Assembly: GCA_000827265.1 (NCBI GenBank)
Contig: KN834765.1
Location: 699,590-763,589, forward strand
Direction: 5' to 3'
Length of the DNA stretch: 64,000 nucleotides
Origin: Collybiopsis luxurians FD-317 M1
Taxonomy: Eukaryota; Basidiomycota; Agaricomycetes; Agaricales; Omphalotaceae
The notes under the pieces were generated by a model. That model was not told the origin of the DNA. It worked only from the letters and a program-made list of their open reading frames with translations, and ran no database searches. This document shows, in pieces, positions 11,732 through 22,968 of the stretch. How positions within the stretch are numbered: position 1 is the stretch's first letter; every line of letters starts with the position of its first letter. The position numbers and the translations under genes were made by a program.

Positions 11732-12355
11732 CTATCTTTTTCGTCGATGTGAGACCAGAGTAAACCCATCCTCGTCAACTTCTGGTTCCTTCCGCCTGTC
11801 AATGAGCTGCGGTGCCTCATCTTGTTCCATGAGTACATCACCGTCCTCATCCTCGTCCTCTCCGTCATCATCTTCCCAGTCGCCCTCTTCCTCAGGTGCT
11901 TCCTCAAATTGAGCTTGAATTTTACGTCCTTTGGTACGTTCAGCGCGGGCTTCCCATTCCTGCACCATTTTTTCGCCCACAGTAGACTCTGTACTGGCCG
12001 CCTGACCCATGATCAAATCCCATAAGCGAACGATATCCTTTCCAAGAGCCTCAGCGCTGCCGTCCTCGACGTGTACTTCGAATTCATCGGCCATGATCTG
12101 CAGCAAAGTATCCTCGACATATTCTGGATCAATTCGAGTGTCATTCTTGGAAGAAGATGAACTCGATTGTTTGGCTTGTTTCTCCTCAAACATGTCCACA
12201 AGGACGCCTGACATCCATGTCCGTTTTTCTTTGGCGCCAGGGCCGCCCCAGGACTCTTGGACGGCGAGAGAGAGGGTTTCCCAGGTGGCGAGTCTGGCGA
12301 TTACACCGCGCGCAAAGAGGATCAAAGCCGGTGAGGGCGACGTGGACGAGGACAT
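11732..12355 (-). CDS. TSR2: TSR2, pre-rRNA processing protein / Rps26 escort
   Basis: In yeast Tsr2 delivers eS26 (Rps26) to pre-40S particles and is needed for 20S pre-rRNA processing. One uninterrupted exon of 207 codons. The N-terminal helical domain shows the family pattern: LFARGVIARLATWETLSLAV, ESWGGPGAKEKRTWM, LVDMFEEK, then EDTLLQIMADEFEVHVEDGSA. A long acidic stretch (EEEGDWEDDDGEDEDE) follows, and the protein ends in DEDGFTLVSHRRKR. The usual length for the family is about 200 residues. It lies 93 bp upstream of, and divergent from, the tRNA-Ala gene. Confidence 0.93.
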   Translation of the reverse strand: MSSSTSPSPALILFARGVIARLATWETLSLAVQESWGGPGAKEKRTWMSGVLVDMFEEKQAKQSSSSSSKNDTRIDPEYVEDTLLQIMADEFEVHVEDGSAEALGKDIVRLWDLIMGQAASTESTVGEKMVQEWEARAERTKGRKIQAQFEEAPEEEGDWEDDDGEDEDEDGDVLMEQDEAPQLIDRRKEPEVDEDGFTLVSHRRKR

Positions 12356-12448
12356 TGTGGTTCTCTCAGAGTATTACTCTGGTTTCCTGATTTCTGCGGC
12401 TGCTTTCTTGGAAGCAATATAATAGAAAAGTTGCAGGTACATAAATAG

Positions 12449-12536
12449 GGGCACATGGTGTAGTTGGTTATCACATCCGCTTAGCATTTATTTGCTCAAC
12501 TGCGGGGGGTGCTGGGTTCAATTCCCAGTGTGTCCA
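12449..12536 (+). tRNA. tRNA-Ala (anticodon AGC) with a 14-nt intron
   Basis: The acceptor stem GGGCACA (12449-12455) pairs with TGTGTCC (12529-12535), followed by discriminator A. The D-arm contains an A-box-like GGTGTAGTTGG. The anticodon stem TCCGC pairs with GCGGG after removal of a 14-nt intron (12487-12500) directly 3' of position 37. Anticodon AGC is at 12483-12485. The T arm is CTGGG-TTCAATT-CCCAG and supplies the B box. The mature molecule is 74 nt without CCA. A T5 tract at 12556-12560 can terminate RNA polymerase III. No CCA is encoded, as expected for a nuclear tRNA. Confidence 0.88.
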
Positions 12537-12555
12537 GTGGATCATCCTGGCATAG

Positions 12556-12560
12556 TTTTT
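12556..12560 (+). terminator. T5 tract, RNA polymerase III terminator of tRNA-Ala
   Basis: Five Ts about 20 nt past the tRNA 3' end, followed by an ATT microsatellite. A T run of this length is the normal Pol III stop signal. Confidence 0.6.
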
Positions 12561-12684
12561 ATTATTATTATTATTTTTCAGTCCATTTTTGAAAGCCAGA
12601 TAAGTTACGTATCCTTCATATTACATTATTGTACTTATGAGCTTATGAGAATGATAACAGTACTCCCTGTTATATATTATTTAT

Positions 12685-13814
12685 CTATTCATCGGAAAAA
12701 TACTCTGGGAGTACAAATGCCAGCTTCCTTAAGTCTTGTGGATTCTGCTTTTCCGAACGGGGCATAATAGAAAGCTTCATACTTCCGACTTCTTCCAGCA
12801 TATCTCCATCAGCAGCAAAAGCTTCATATATATCGTCGAGGATGGTTGCAGCAACATGACGTGAAGTTTCGGCATTTTGGGTGAGGGTTTTAAAGACTTC
12901 GGCAGTCGTGACTGTGCCTTCGTCTGGCCGCCACGCATCGTAGTCAGTAGCGGTCGCGACAAGAGCATAGCTACATGATAATGGAGTCAAAAAGAGAGGA
13001 AACAAAAGATTCGAGTGCAGCAAGCTTACCTGAGCTCTGCCTCTCTAGCAAGCTTCGCTTCTGGCAGGACACTCATATTGATAAGATCTCCTCCCCATTG
13101 TCTGTACATCAAGCTTTCTGCGCGAGTCGAGAACTGCGGTCCTTCCATGCAAATGATGCACTTGTCTGTGAAGAGCTTTACACCTCTATCCTCTGCATCT
13201 AGTGCTTTCCTTACCCGGCTTTCGAGCCAGTTGACAAACTTGTTGCTGAACGGATCGCCAAAGGAGGCGTGGGCGACGATGGACGTACCTTCAAAGAAGG
13301 AAGCTGGACGGACACCTTTGGTGCGATCGATAATCTGGGTAGGAAGTATGAAGGATCCAGGAGAGATCTCTTCACGTAAAGAGCCGACGGCGGAAAAGGC
13401 AAGAATGGCCTTGACTCCGAGGGACTTAAGAGCAGCAAGATTTGCTCGCGAAGGAACGGCAGAAGGGTGGATGGTGTGTCCTATACCGTGACGAGCAAGA
13501 AAGGCGATCTTTTTACCGGATGGCAGGGCACAAATACTGATGGGGGAGCTAGGAAATCCCCAAGGCTAACAAAAAAAAAACTGAAGACTAAATTCAATCT
13601 TCAAAGAGTTGACATACTGTCTCTGGATTGACATGTTTTCTGAGAAAAGATGAGATTCACCGATAAATCGGCGCAAAGTTGACTTACACAAAAGTGATAT
13701 TATTCAGATGATAGAGGCCACTGCCGCCAATGACACCGATGAGGACTGATAACGGTCAGGACGTTGCTAGCATTGAAAGGAAAAAAAAAAATGAAAACCT
13801 TTCTCGTCGGCCAT
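12685..13814 (-). CDS. MEU1: S-methyl-5'-thioadenosine phosphorylase (MTAP/MEU1)
   Basis: Splits methylthioadenosine with phosphate into adenine and methylthioribose-1-phosphate in the methionine salvage pathway; cytosolic trimer. The exons give [17 protein letters not shown] at the N-terminus (phosphate loop GGSGLY). Then come the ARHGxGHxxxPSxxPxRAN signature ([20 protein letters not shown]), [12 protein letters not shown], the substrate-binding block [27 protein letters not shown] and ATDYDAW. The tail ends EYFSDE. These are diagnostic of class 2 nucleoside phosphorylases of the MTAP group. The start at 13814 is separated from the rest by a short intron. The SmB start codon is 61 bp away on the other strand. 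Confidence 0.93.
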
Positions 13815-13875
13815 TTTGAGAAGCCCAAGTCAACTGGACAATTCTCACGCACCATCTCTACCCAAAACATCCATC

Positions 13876-14626
13876 ATGGTCTGTCCAATTTTTTGTTTTT
13901 TTCTTCCTTTCATCTCATCATGTTTTCCTTTAGCCTCCTCCGAAATCGAAAGGCGGGAAAATGCTCGGTCTCATCAACTGGAGACTCAAGGTCACTATCA
14001 ATGACGGTCGCGCATTGACCGGCCAAATGCTCGCGTTCGACAAGCATATGAACCTGGTTCTTGCAGAATGTGAAGAGTTTAGACGTGTTAGACCAAAAAA
14101 GAAACCCGGAGACGAGAGCGCACCAGCCGAGCAAGAGTTGAAAAGGACTTTGGGGTTGGTTATCTTACGAGGGGAGACCGTTGTTAGTCTGTCAGTTGAA
14201 GGTCCACCACCAGTCGTAGATGACGACAAAAAGAATTCCGTACGTTGCTCGATTCTTAGCGATATTTGATCCATCTCATATTCGTGTTTTACAGCTGCCT
14301 GTTGGACCTGGCCGTGGAATGCCTGCTGGTCGCGGAATGGGAATGATGCCTCCCAGTCTGTTTCTTTTTATTTGACATCTTGTTGCCCCTCTCATTTTAT
14401 TTTGAACAGTGGGTGCTCCGGCTATGAATCGTCCACCGATGCCCTTCCCTCCAGGGATGCCTGGTCCACCTCCCGGTTTCCGTCCGCCCGGTTTCCCTGC
14501 AAATATGCCTTTCCCTCCTCCACCAGGTTTTGGTGGACCTCCCCCTGGGTGAGTGCTTCATGGTTGTTTGCTTCGAGAAACTTAATCATCATGCTATTTT
14601 GTAGTTTCCAGCCGCCTCCTCAGTAG
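13876..14626 (+). CDS. SMB1: SmB, core snRNP protein
   Basis: SmB is one of seven Sm proteins forming the ring on U1, U2, U4 and U5 snRNAs. Sm1 motif: LINWRLKVTINDGRALTGQM...FDKHMNLVL. Sm2 motif: LGLVILRGETVVSL. The C-terminal half is Pro/Gly/Met rich (GRGMPAGRGMGMM, PPGFRPPGFPANM, ending GFQPPPQ), as in SmB/B'. I place the start at 13876, an ATG followed directly by a GT...AG intron of 55 nt (13879-13933), so the next exon reads PPPKSKGGKMLGLINW. The internal ATG at 13961 is the alternative start and would lose the short basic leader other SmB proteins have. It is divergent from MTAP (61 bp). Confidence 0.9.
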
Positions 14627-14995
14627 AGGAACGCGAAAAGAAACCGCGACGGGTGGAGACTGGTATGGTCGCTTCTTGTTCGTGTATCACCTCTTTTCCC
14701 TTCTTCCTTTTTTCTGCCCTCTTTGTGCTCAACTGTGCCATCTCAGAAGCTTTTCACTCCCGGTTCGTTAAGGAATCAACGAGATTGTAAAAGGCGAGTA
14801 TGTAAGTATGTAATCATGAATTTGACTCGTCCGTTGTGCTGCTACCCGATATCCGACCGTCGAAGATTAGGATACCTATGGTATATCTTGTACGCTTTCT
14901 CAACCCGTAAAGATTCCATAAAGATTCCATATTGTAACGACCAGTATGCAGATGATGACGAGCCTAAAAGTACTTTAAGAAATTACTGAATCGAG
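14627..14995. other. Convergent intergenic region SmB / F-box gene
   Basis: About 370 bases between two genes transcribed towards each other. It should hold both 3' UTRs. No coding potential, repeat or RNA structure was recognised. Confidence 0.5.
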
Positions 14996-16420
14996 TTAGT
15001 CATGATAAGTGTCTAGAAGCTGAAAAGCTGTTAAATCCATTGAGGAAAGTCTGTGCTCTGGCATCTCATAAAGCAATTCTAGCTCGAGAAAGTCTCCATC
15101 CCGTATTTGAACTGCCAGCTTCTGCAGGTTGAGAGCACTAACTGCTTTGGAAACCGAGCGGGAATCTACCGTTCCACATATGCCGTCTCGGATGCTGATT
15201 TGTAGGGTCTTGAAATTTGGATCACTCAGTCGCTTATAGCGGTGGTCGTTCCAGCGAAGTTCGAGTGAAAGGAGGTTGGGAACTGGACAGTAATAAGAAG
15301 AAAGTGTCAAGCCAGTAGTAAGCTGATTGAAGAAGCTCAGCTCGGCATCTGAATAGACACGGAGATGCACCACTGTCGGAACAGAGTGAAGAAGTCTGAT
15401 AATTTCAGCAACTGGGAAATTGTGCAGTTCAAGTTCACGTAGCGGGGAATGCGACTGACAAAGTAAAGAGGAAAGTTCCGATATGGAGTGATCACCGTAA
15501 TGGAGTTCCAATGAAACCAGATTGGGTAGCCTAAGATTTTGCCATGCACCTCGTTGGAATGTGTCCCAGGGTGAAGTATGGGACAGATGAGTTATTTCCG
15601 ATAAGTAAAGGTGGTCCTCAAGAAAGATTGCAGCATGGTTATCGCTGTCCGATAATTCAAAGCCACCAATGCTACACATCTTTAAAAAGGGGAAACCCCT
15701 GAGTAGATGTGCTAGAGACCTTCCCGTGAACTTATCCAGGACCAACCCGGTCACCAAGGAATGACTACCAGGTAAAGGGCCAATCCCATTCCAGGAAAGG
15801 TTAAAGCCAAACCCGCTAAAGCTTTTGAGTTTCGGGGAAGAATGGATGAGTTGGGCAGGGAGGGTTTGCAACATCTTTCGGTCAATGCTGCGTTCAGAGT
15901 GTATTCGAAGAGTAAAATACTCCAGATTGGGAAAGCAGGCAGGAGAATTGGAGAGTAAGCGCGACTCGAGCTTGGAAGCCGCACGCTGTATCCACGGAGG
16001 GCTGACATGCATAACTACATCGCTCCATCTCGACGCATTCCTGAGCAGATGGTCAAAGACCTGCAGCTCGATTTCGGGAGCAGCGCTGTCAGACTCGAGC
16101 CGAAATTTCAGAGGGGCACTCCCTGAGCGCGAGATGTAGGTAACAACGAGGGCTGCTAATGCAGGTCGACCATACAAGTGTCTGGACTCTATGGAAATGG
16201 AAGACCAAAGATTTGGGAGAGAAGAGATGAGGGATCTCCAGGAAGAGCAGACCTGGGTCAAGAGCAAGGTCGGACTTGACAGCAGGCTATCATTACTCAG
16301 AGTGCTAGGACAGCAAACCTTGAACGAGTAATCGTTCGAGCATACTGCTGCAAAAATCTGGCCCAAAACACCTGGGGGAAGAGTGTGAATTGGACAGACG
16401 GTCGAGGGGTCTTTCTGCAT
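14996..16420 (-). CDS. F-box protein with leucine-rich C-terminal half
   Basis: A probable substrate adaptor of an SCF ubiquitin ligase. One uninterrupted exon of 474 codons. The N-terminus carries the agaricomycete F-box pattern: IHTLPPGVLGQIFAAVC, then TLLLTQVCSSWRSLISSLPNLWSSISIE. The rest shows irregular leucine-rich spacing (LVSLELHYGD, PLRELELHNF, VVHLRVYSD, NLLSLELRW), as in F-box/LRR proteins. Such genes are strongly expanded in Agaricomycetes and the substrate cannot be predicted. It is divergent from the acyltransferase gene (244 bp). Confidence 0.85.
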   Translation of the reverse strand: MQKDPSTVCPIHTLPPGVLGQIFAAVCSNDYSFKVCCPSTLSNDSLLSSPTLLLTQVCSSWRSLISSLPNLWSSISIESRHLYGRPALAALVVTYISRSGSAPLKFRLESDSAAPEIELQVFDHLLRNASRWSDVVMHVSPPWIQRAASKLESRLLSNSPACFPNLEYFTLRIHSERSIDRKMLQTLPAQLIHSSPKLKSFSGFGFNLSWNGIGPLPGSHSLVTGLVLDKFTGRSLAHLLRGFPFLKMCSIGGFELSDSDNHAAIFLEDHLYLSEITHLSHTSPWDTFQRGAWQNLRLPNLVSLELHYGDHSISELSSLLCQSHSPLRELELHNFPVAEIIRLLHSVPTVVHLRVYSDAELSFFNQLTTGLTLSSYYCPVPNLLSLELRWNDHRYKRLSDPNFKTLQISIRDGICGTVDSRSVSKAVSALNLQKLAVQIRDGDFLELELLYEMPEHRLSSMDLTAFQLLDTYHD

Positions 16421-16664
16421 GGTCGAAGGTAGGATGGATCAAGTTGCAGACTGCCTGAAAGAATCTGTTAGAAGGGTATAACTAAGTGACATCTGGAATG
16501 CGGTGGTTATTAGATCCTGGCAGACGGCCTTCTCTGAGCAGCAAAAATGGATATGGAAGAGAAGATACTTATACGGTACAGTCCGATAACAGTCCGAAGC
16601 CGACTTGTGGCGGCCCGACAAGGACAACTTTTGGGCGCTTAATTGATATTTCTTTCCTTCCGTG

Positions 16665-17880
16665 ATGGCCAAAGAAGCTCTCGGTTTTTCAAACTTTTTC
16701 AGTATATTTTTGCCACCCATTCTCATTTACTATATTATTGCTGCTTTAATATGTATTTCTGGCACTCGTACTGTCCGACTGGCTCTTTTACCTCTCGCTC
16801 TTTTACTCGCCTACAGAGCTGCTGTCGACCTTGACTTGAGTTCTGGAAACGACAGATTGGTCTACTTGAACCAAGGAATGGTGGTATGTTCATGTTTGTT
16901 TGCCTTATGATACTTGTAAACGCTCATACCCGCCATAGCTCGCAATGACTTCACTAAGCTTTCGAGTCATACTTTGGGCAACATACAGAGGACCACTCAA
17001 ACGATCCCAACACCTCCACGGAAAATATTCAAGAAAAACACAGATTTTCCTAGATGCATCTGATCTAGCTTTTGGACTTCGTGGTCTCGGATGGGACTGG
17101 TCCCAAGGCTTGCATATCCCTTCCGAGACACGTCCTGTATCCTCAAAATTCGCGTTCGTCTCATGGACACTCGCCTCACTTGCCATTCACATTCCACTAC
17201 TTGATTTTTTGCATTACTCTGTGCAGAGTTTTGGACCTGATACGTTTGGCACAGTCAAAGGAGGTTCAATTTTCAATGACAGCTTAACACCGCTCATTCG
17301 TTACTCCCGCTCAACTTTTATATCCTTCCTATCCGGAGTAGTGGTTTACTGTGCCATTCAAATCTGCTATGACGCTGCGAGCATCTTCGGAATCTTTGTA
17401 TTGAGTCAACACCCTAGCCAGTGGCCGCCAGTATTCGACAAACCTTGGTATGCAGCATCCCTTACAGAATTCTGGGCTAAACGCTGGCATCAACTCTTTC
17501 GCCATTTTTTCATCGGTATCGGTGGAATCCCTCTTTCTTATGCATTTGGTCGAGTCGGAGGTGTCCTAGGCGCATTTCTCGTCTCTGGTGTTCTTCATTA
17601 TGTTGGCCTATTGGGTCTAGGCAATGGTTCGGACGTAATGGGCATGATTGGCTTCTTTCTGCTCATGGGATGTGGGGTTCTCCTGGAGGGCTCGTGGAAA
17701 AAATTGACGGGACACAGAGTTGGCGGCTGGATTGGAACCGTTTGGACCACGATTTGGCTGCTCGCTTGGTCGAATCTTCTGGTCGATGCTTGGGCTCGGA
17801 AAGGATTAATTGGTTCTCTATTCATCCCCGACTCGCAACGTCTTCCTGTGAGGGTTTTTGGTGCCCTTCTCAATTCATGA
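16665..17880 (+). CDS. Wax-synthase-domain membrane O-acyltransferase (MBOAT-like)
   Basis: A multi-pass membrane acyltransferase of the fungal wax-synthase-like group; members acetylate terpenoids or sterol-type alcohols, and the substrate here is unknown. Two exons with the intron at 16884-16938. Several hydrophobic helices flank the signature EFWAKRWHQLFRH, with the candidate catalytic His in WHQ. A second conserved His lies in SGVLHYVGLLGLG, and a late GCGVLLEG segment also fits the family. The start is the ATG at 16665, which gives MAKEALGFSNFFSIFLPP and a first membrane segment. No neighbouring biosynthetic genes suggest a cluster. Confidence 0.85.
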
Positions 17881-18988
17881 ACGTGCCTCCGAAAATGACT
17901 TCGCTGTCACGTCACTCTAGCCCGTTCCTCAAATTTTGTTCACAAGGCAATGGGTGGTTTATACCTTCTCCGACCCCATTCTGTAATCGTTCCATCCGAT
18001 GCGGCTGCAAACTACTGCCACATAGCGCAGTCCAAACAATGGGCCTTAATTGTATGAATGCCGCTTTCTCGTTATACATGTATGGTCATCGGGTGGATTT
18101 ATCGTCTACCCATGCTCGATTTCCGTTTACGTTGTTGTCGCTCGACGTGTCCCACCCCGAGTCCGACCATCTTTGTAATGAAGTGTTCAATCAACCATTT
18201 CTTGAGGTAAAATAAACCTAATGCCCCTCTTCTTCTCCACATTTGGGACCCATTCATTGATGATTAGAGTGTCGCTACAAATGGTCTCACAACAATCGAA
18301 GACGTAATACGAGCAGCCAAAGTTCCAAAGCCATGACTCCGAAGAAGGTCGAGTTATTTCTACAAACCGGTAGCCAAATTACGATATAAGCGGTTTTACT
18401 TGAAAGGCACTTCGAGGCCGGCAGCTTTTCGGTTCTTTCGCAAAACCGGTATCAGCATAAGCAAGAAGGCACATGTTGACTTCTGATAAAATCGCTCCTT
18501 AGGCGTGACTCCCTGCTTGTCCTCGTGCACGAGGATACAAGAATCCACTTGTTCGCCTCTTGTTCGCATCGCCTTGACAGAAAATTAACCAAGGTTTTTG
18601 GTGCTCCTTGATATAGATGCTCTACCATACCCTAGGTTGGTACTTCTCTGCCCCCACGAGGAGAAGCTACGTGATTATAGAGCTTCATTCCCCAACTCGA
18701 ACTTTCATGCCATGACGGCAGACGTAGAAACATCGGCAATTACGTCGATGACCTGTTCGCTTTTTATCTCTTGATCGTCAAGAGGAGTTTTGCAGCGAAC
18801 AGATGCGGGTAGACCAAGTCTACTTTCTCCTGGTACACAGTTCCCCGCGCCAGGGACTTGATCAGCTTAACCCCGAACTTTGCGTCATATCTCAAGCTTA
18901 TTCTACCTCTTCTGGATGCGGTGTGATGCGGCAGAAGGAGGATTCAGGGCCCACCGCTTCTTTAGCTTCTGAAGAAAAAAGCTTCGCC
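17881..18988. other. Long intergenic stretch upstream of the secreted-protein gene
   Basis: About 1.1 kb with no supported gene. Frames here are short, lack recognisable motifs and do not extend the acyltransferase gene. It is much longer than other intergenic gaps in the arm and may hold regulatory sequence for the tightly controlled gene to its right. Confidence 0.45.
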
Positions 18989-19085
18989 CCGCCAATCAGC
19001 ATGTAGAATTTTCCCCAAACTCAACTGCTCGAGCCATGAGGCCTCAAAATTTTGCGTTCAGTTCATGTATCTGACGTGTATAAAT
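18989..19085 (+). promoter_or_regulatory. Candidate core promoter: CCAAT and TATAAAT
   Basis: A CCAAT pentamer lies near 18990 and a TATAAAT box at 19079-19085, about 44 bp upstream of the ATG at 19129. Most housekeeping genes in this window show no such clear TATA element. The arrangement fits a strongly inducible gene. Assignment is by motif only. Confidence 0.45.
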
Positions 19086-19128
19086 TGTTGGATGATACTG
19101 CCCCTCCCCATTGCCTTTTAAGCTTCCC

Positions 19129-20884
19129 ATGCTCTTCCTTACTCGTCTCCTAGCATTCTCGACGCTTGCGGTATCTGTTGCTGGTACGTCGTTACGGATA
19201 GCTAACTCTATCGAAATTCAACGTACGCTTTTCAGAGTGTGGCTTGGTCTACCCTGCGTACCAAGGAGTCCCCGCCACGACCAATGACGCCTATAACTTC
19301 AATGGAACAAGCACCAACTCTGATAGCATTACGTCCACTGCCTTGCAAGTTGACCAAAAAAGTGGAGTGACGACAGAACTGTTGCCTAATTTACCTCCTG
19401 CAAACACTACAGTTACTGCTGTCGACGGCAGCTTGCTGAATGCAACTATTCCAGCTTCACGACGTACAGTAGCTTTACCACTGAAGCGTAAGGTGTCTCG
19501 AAGAAGCAGCTCAGAATACGAGCTGGTCTTCTGGGGAACAGGGACAGATTCAGATGATCGAGACGCTTCCATTGTTGGAACTGCCTATCTGACTTACACT
19601 CTTGTGAACAATTCGACGTATAACATTCAGGACTGTCTCGAATTTTGCGACAATACTCCTGGCTGTGGTGAGCTCTTGTCCTTCTTCTGGGTTCAAATAA
19701 ATAAATATGCTTTTCGATTCCAGTGTTTGTCAATCGTAAGTTCGAAACTATACCTTTCTCTAGATGCTAGGAACTCACAACCTCCGGCGCAGTCTACTAC
19801 GAGATGAACAATCACTTGTTGGATCATGTATTCTCGGAGCATTCGAACCTCAAGTGCGCCACCTACGGTGATATACACACCGCTCAAGAGAAGCTCAACT
19901 TTGGCGGGCAGTCTCTCTCTGGAGATCCCAACGGGCCTCTGACCTATATTCAGCAGAGCGCTGGATGGTCGAGCAAATCCTTGAGCGATCCTTTCACTCC
20001 CGATGGCTACGACCCTCTTGCTCCCTTAGACGGAGCTAACGAAGCGCCAGGGGTACGTATCTCTTCTGGCTTCCCGTAACATTTTCCTCACCTTCTACTG
20101 CTTCAGTACATGGGTTTCGTTTTCTTGAGCAAGTACGATGTGGCTGCTTGCGCTGCCGAATGTAACGCTAGAGATCCTGACCCGGTCGGAGGTTCTTGCA
20201 AATACTTCAACATCTGGCGTGCCACTGTATACGGCGTTCCTACAACCTACACCTGTGCGATGGTAGGTTACAGCTATTCTGTGAATAGAGTATACAATGA
20301 TAATGTTCCAGTACTACATACCTGCCGATCCATCGACTGCAATCAACTACGGTCAAGGCAATCTCAAAGTTACCGACTCTCGTGGCTATGTTCGTAAGAG
20401 CTATGTTCTCGATGGCGGGTTCGAAAATTTGACTTGCCCAAATTCCGGCCCTTTCTGTCTCACAACTACAACTGACACATGGCTCGGAAGTTCTCCTGAA
20501 GGTGGAGACTACGATGCCACCATCTTCCACTACACCGAATATGCGCACAGCGGCCACGGTGTTGCGTTGCTTGGATCGGCTTACGGCGAGGATAGCCTTC
20601 CCGGAACTCTAACCTCTGCGTCCGTGCTTTACACGGAGCCCGGCAAAACGTACATCATCGAGTTTTTCCATTCTAGCTATTATTCTGGTGGACTAGCTGA
20701 AAGGGATGCATTTGTTGAGGTTTACTGGAACGGAAACCGTGTCGGAGCTTTGCATCCGGGATACAGTCTGTGGCAATACTACCACTTCACGGCCGTCGGT
20801 ACGGGGAGCGACAAATTGTATTTCGTCGGTGGTGCAGCACCATCTTACGATTTTATCGACGATGTGAGCGTAATGCAAACTTAG
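19129..20884 (+). CDS. Secreted Cys-rich protein, fruit-body-protein-like
   Basis: An extracellular protein of unknown function that resembles a multi-copy agaricomycete family often described as fruit-body specific. The start MLFLTRLLAFSTLAVSVA is a signal peptide followed by an intron and ECGLVYPAYQGV. The middle has paired Cys segments like PAN/apple modules (DCLEFCDNTPGC...VFVN and ACAAECNARDPDP). The C-terminal 170 or so residues (VLDGGFENLTC onward to FIDDVSVMQT) look like a beta-sandwich with GGFEN at the start and an end that fits a carbohydrate-binding jelly roll. Introns restore frame at VFVN-LYYEMNNHLLD and TCAM-YYIPAD. Several N-glycosylation sites (NNST, NGTS) fit secretion. The function is inference. 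Confidence 0.75.
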
Positions 20885-21129
20885 AAGACAAGATGACTTA
20901 GCGACATATACCGCTGCATATTTTGACAATTTGCCACGCAGTTTCTTGTCTTCAGTAGTGCAAATATAACACAAGTACGTAGAATACAGATGGTAAATTA
21001 TGCATGAAAGGTATGACAGACATCAGAAGAGAAGGAAATGTTAATAAGTAATAAGAGTCCTCTCTAGCATCTGTAGCATAATAAAAATCGTAAGAAATCT
21101 ACAAGTCCGTTTCGCATTGCATAATTCGG

Positions 21130-22689
21130 TCAACGATAGCCAGTATAGTCATAAGCCGGGGTTGCGCCGTAGGGATCAGGCGAAGTGTTGGCAGCAGCCT
21201 GTTGTCGCTGCTGACCGCTCGCTAACGATGCCCGAACGGCAGCGTAGGGGTCAGCGTACTGCATGGTCCTACTAACTTGAGGGCCAAGATCAGGTTGAGG
21301 AAGAGAAGGAGGGGTAGCGGAGGCACGTGCAGGCGAAGCAGTGCCAAAACCAGAAGGGGGAGGATCCGAAAAGGCGCCATAGGCGTCCATGCTCGGCCGT
21401 GAAGCGGGAGGTGTGTATGATGATGCTGCGGCATAAGAGTATGTAGGAGCTCCAGAAGAAGCTGCGGAATATCGGTTTGAATCATTGAATGGGTTTTCTC
21501 CTGCTGGAGCCCCGGAATTTGCGGCAGCGTTTTGAACGGGAGGGATGTGAGTGAAATCCTCGTCCTCGTCCTCGTCGTGTGTTTGACCGACTTGGTATTC
21601 ATCATCAGTAGGTCGTTCAAAGGGAGGATCACGAGGTCCAAGCAGCTTTCCTTGACGCCAGTTTATTATTAGAAGGGTGAGTGATGCCGCCCAAAAGACT
21701 ACAACGGAACAGATAAATGAATGGATTAAATGAACCGATGGCAAAGACATACCAAACGCGAGCCACAGGAAGATTGCAGCTGCTTTCTTGGTACTGCACC
21801 ATCCAGAAAGCCCATTCTTAAAATCATTTCCCTTGCTTGCATTGGGATCGTTGTCGGGATTCTTGCATCCAGCCTCAGTCCAAGCAGAGATGGTGACGAT
21901 AAAGCTTTGTCAAAAATGAGTGTTTTGAAATGACATGGGTTGAATAAGACTAACGCAATCAGGAGGCTAGCAATAGAACCCGTGCCAGTGAGGATAAAGC
22001 CAACCCTGACTTCCTTGAGAGCGCGAGCGAGCCGGACGAATTTGTCGTATTTTTCGTACAGGACGGGTATTACAAGCATGAAGGCAGAAAGAAACATGCC
22101 GAGAATGGTTATGAAAAGGGTGAATCCTGAGAGGCCGGCTTGAGGAATAGCGCGTCGTTAGTGGTGGACATAAGAGAACAGTAGAGGTACGTACAAGGGC
22201 CAACCTTCCATTTTGCTTGAAAGGCAGCAACACTGGCGAAACATGCCATTGCAAGGAAGTTGAAGAATATTTGAGAGACATGGAAGACGATGGCCGGTTT
22301 TGAGATGATCATCTAGGATGTAACGAGTAAGTATCGGTGAAGTAAATATCGGTGAAGGTTTTTAAAAGGAAAACAGCATCGCAACACGGACCCAAAGCCA
22401 TAGTACCCAACCAATTGGGATGAAAAGAAGAAATATGAGAGCAGTCGAGTCGGACATGCACGACGCGCTGATGACCGCGTAAGGAAGAAACGAACATGAT
22501 TACATCATCATGGGAGAAGGTGTAGAGCTGTTGGGTATAGCGCTGGGCCACACTCACATCATCTTCAAAGCCTATAGCCCCAGAACTGCTAATTCCCGTT
22601 GTCCCTCCAAACCCTGCTGGTGCCTTTTTGGATGAACCGCTAGGCACCACCCTTCTCAGTCCCTCTTTGACTGTGTCTAGAAAATCCAT
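21130..22689 (-). CDS. Four-helix MARVEL-like membrane protein with disordered tail
   Basis: A predicted membrane protein. The clear part starts with VFHVSQIFFNFLAMACFASVA (helix 1), then a helix around LFITILGMFLSAFMLVIPVLY, a third following RALKEVRVGFILTGTGSIASLL, and a fourth FIVFWAASLTLLIINW-like segment after LSGWCSTKKAAAIFLWLAF. This four-helix layout with a small extracellular loop containing Cys fits the MARVEL superfamily of vesicle and eisosome proteins. The cytosolic tail is acidic and Ala/Pro/Tyr rich and ends YDYTGYR. The N-terminal exon (MDFLDTVKEGLRRVV) needs an intron of about 250 nt before the first helix, unusually long here. A start at MIISKPAIVF (22312) is the alternative. 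Confidence 0.65.
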
Positions 22690-22968
22690 GGATTACGTTG
22701 TGCAATGTCAATTGTCCAAGGTCGTCGAAAACGTCGTGACAATTGTTTCAAGTGCGAGTTGGGGGGAAGTAAGTCGAAATGGGAAGAATCGCAGCAGGAA
22801 TAAAAAACGTAGAAGGCTTGTCTAAAAGTCTCTGCTCAAGTCGGGTATCCCATGTCATCATGCAGTGAGCACTGCCACGTGCCAGCCGCAGCTTGGCGTT
22901 CACGAGCGCTTTTCAACTGGTCCCGTTGCTGCTACATACTAGTACTACGCATAAATAACCAACTAGAA

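Noticed and set aside
17670..18215. Plus-strand 181-codon frame overlapping the end of the acyltransferase gene
   Set aside because: It overlaps the conserved C-terminal part of the acyltransferase in another frame and shows no family features.
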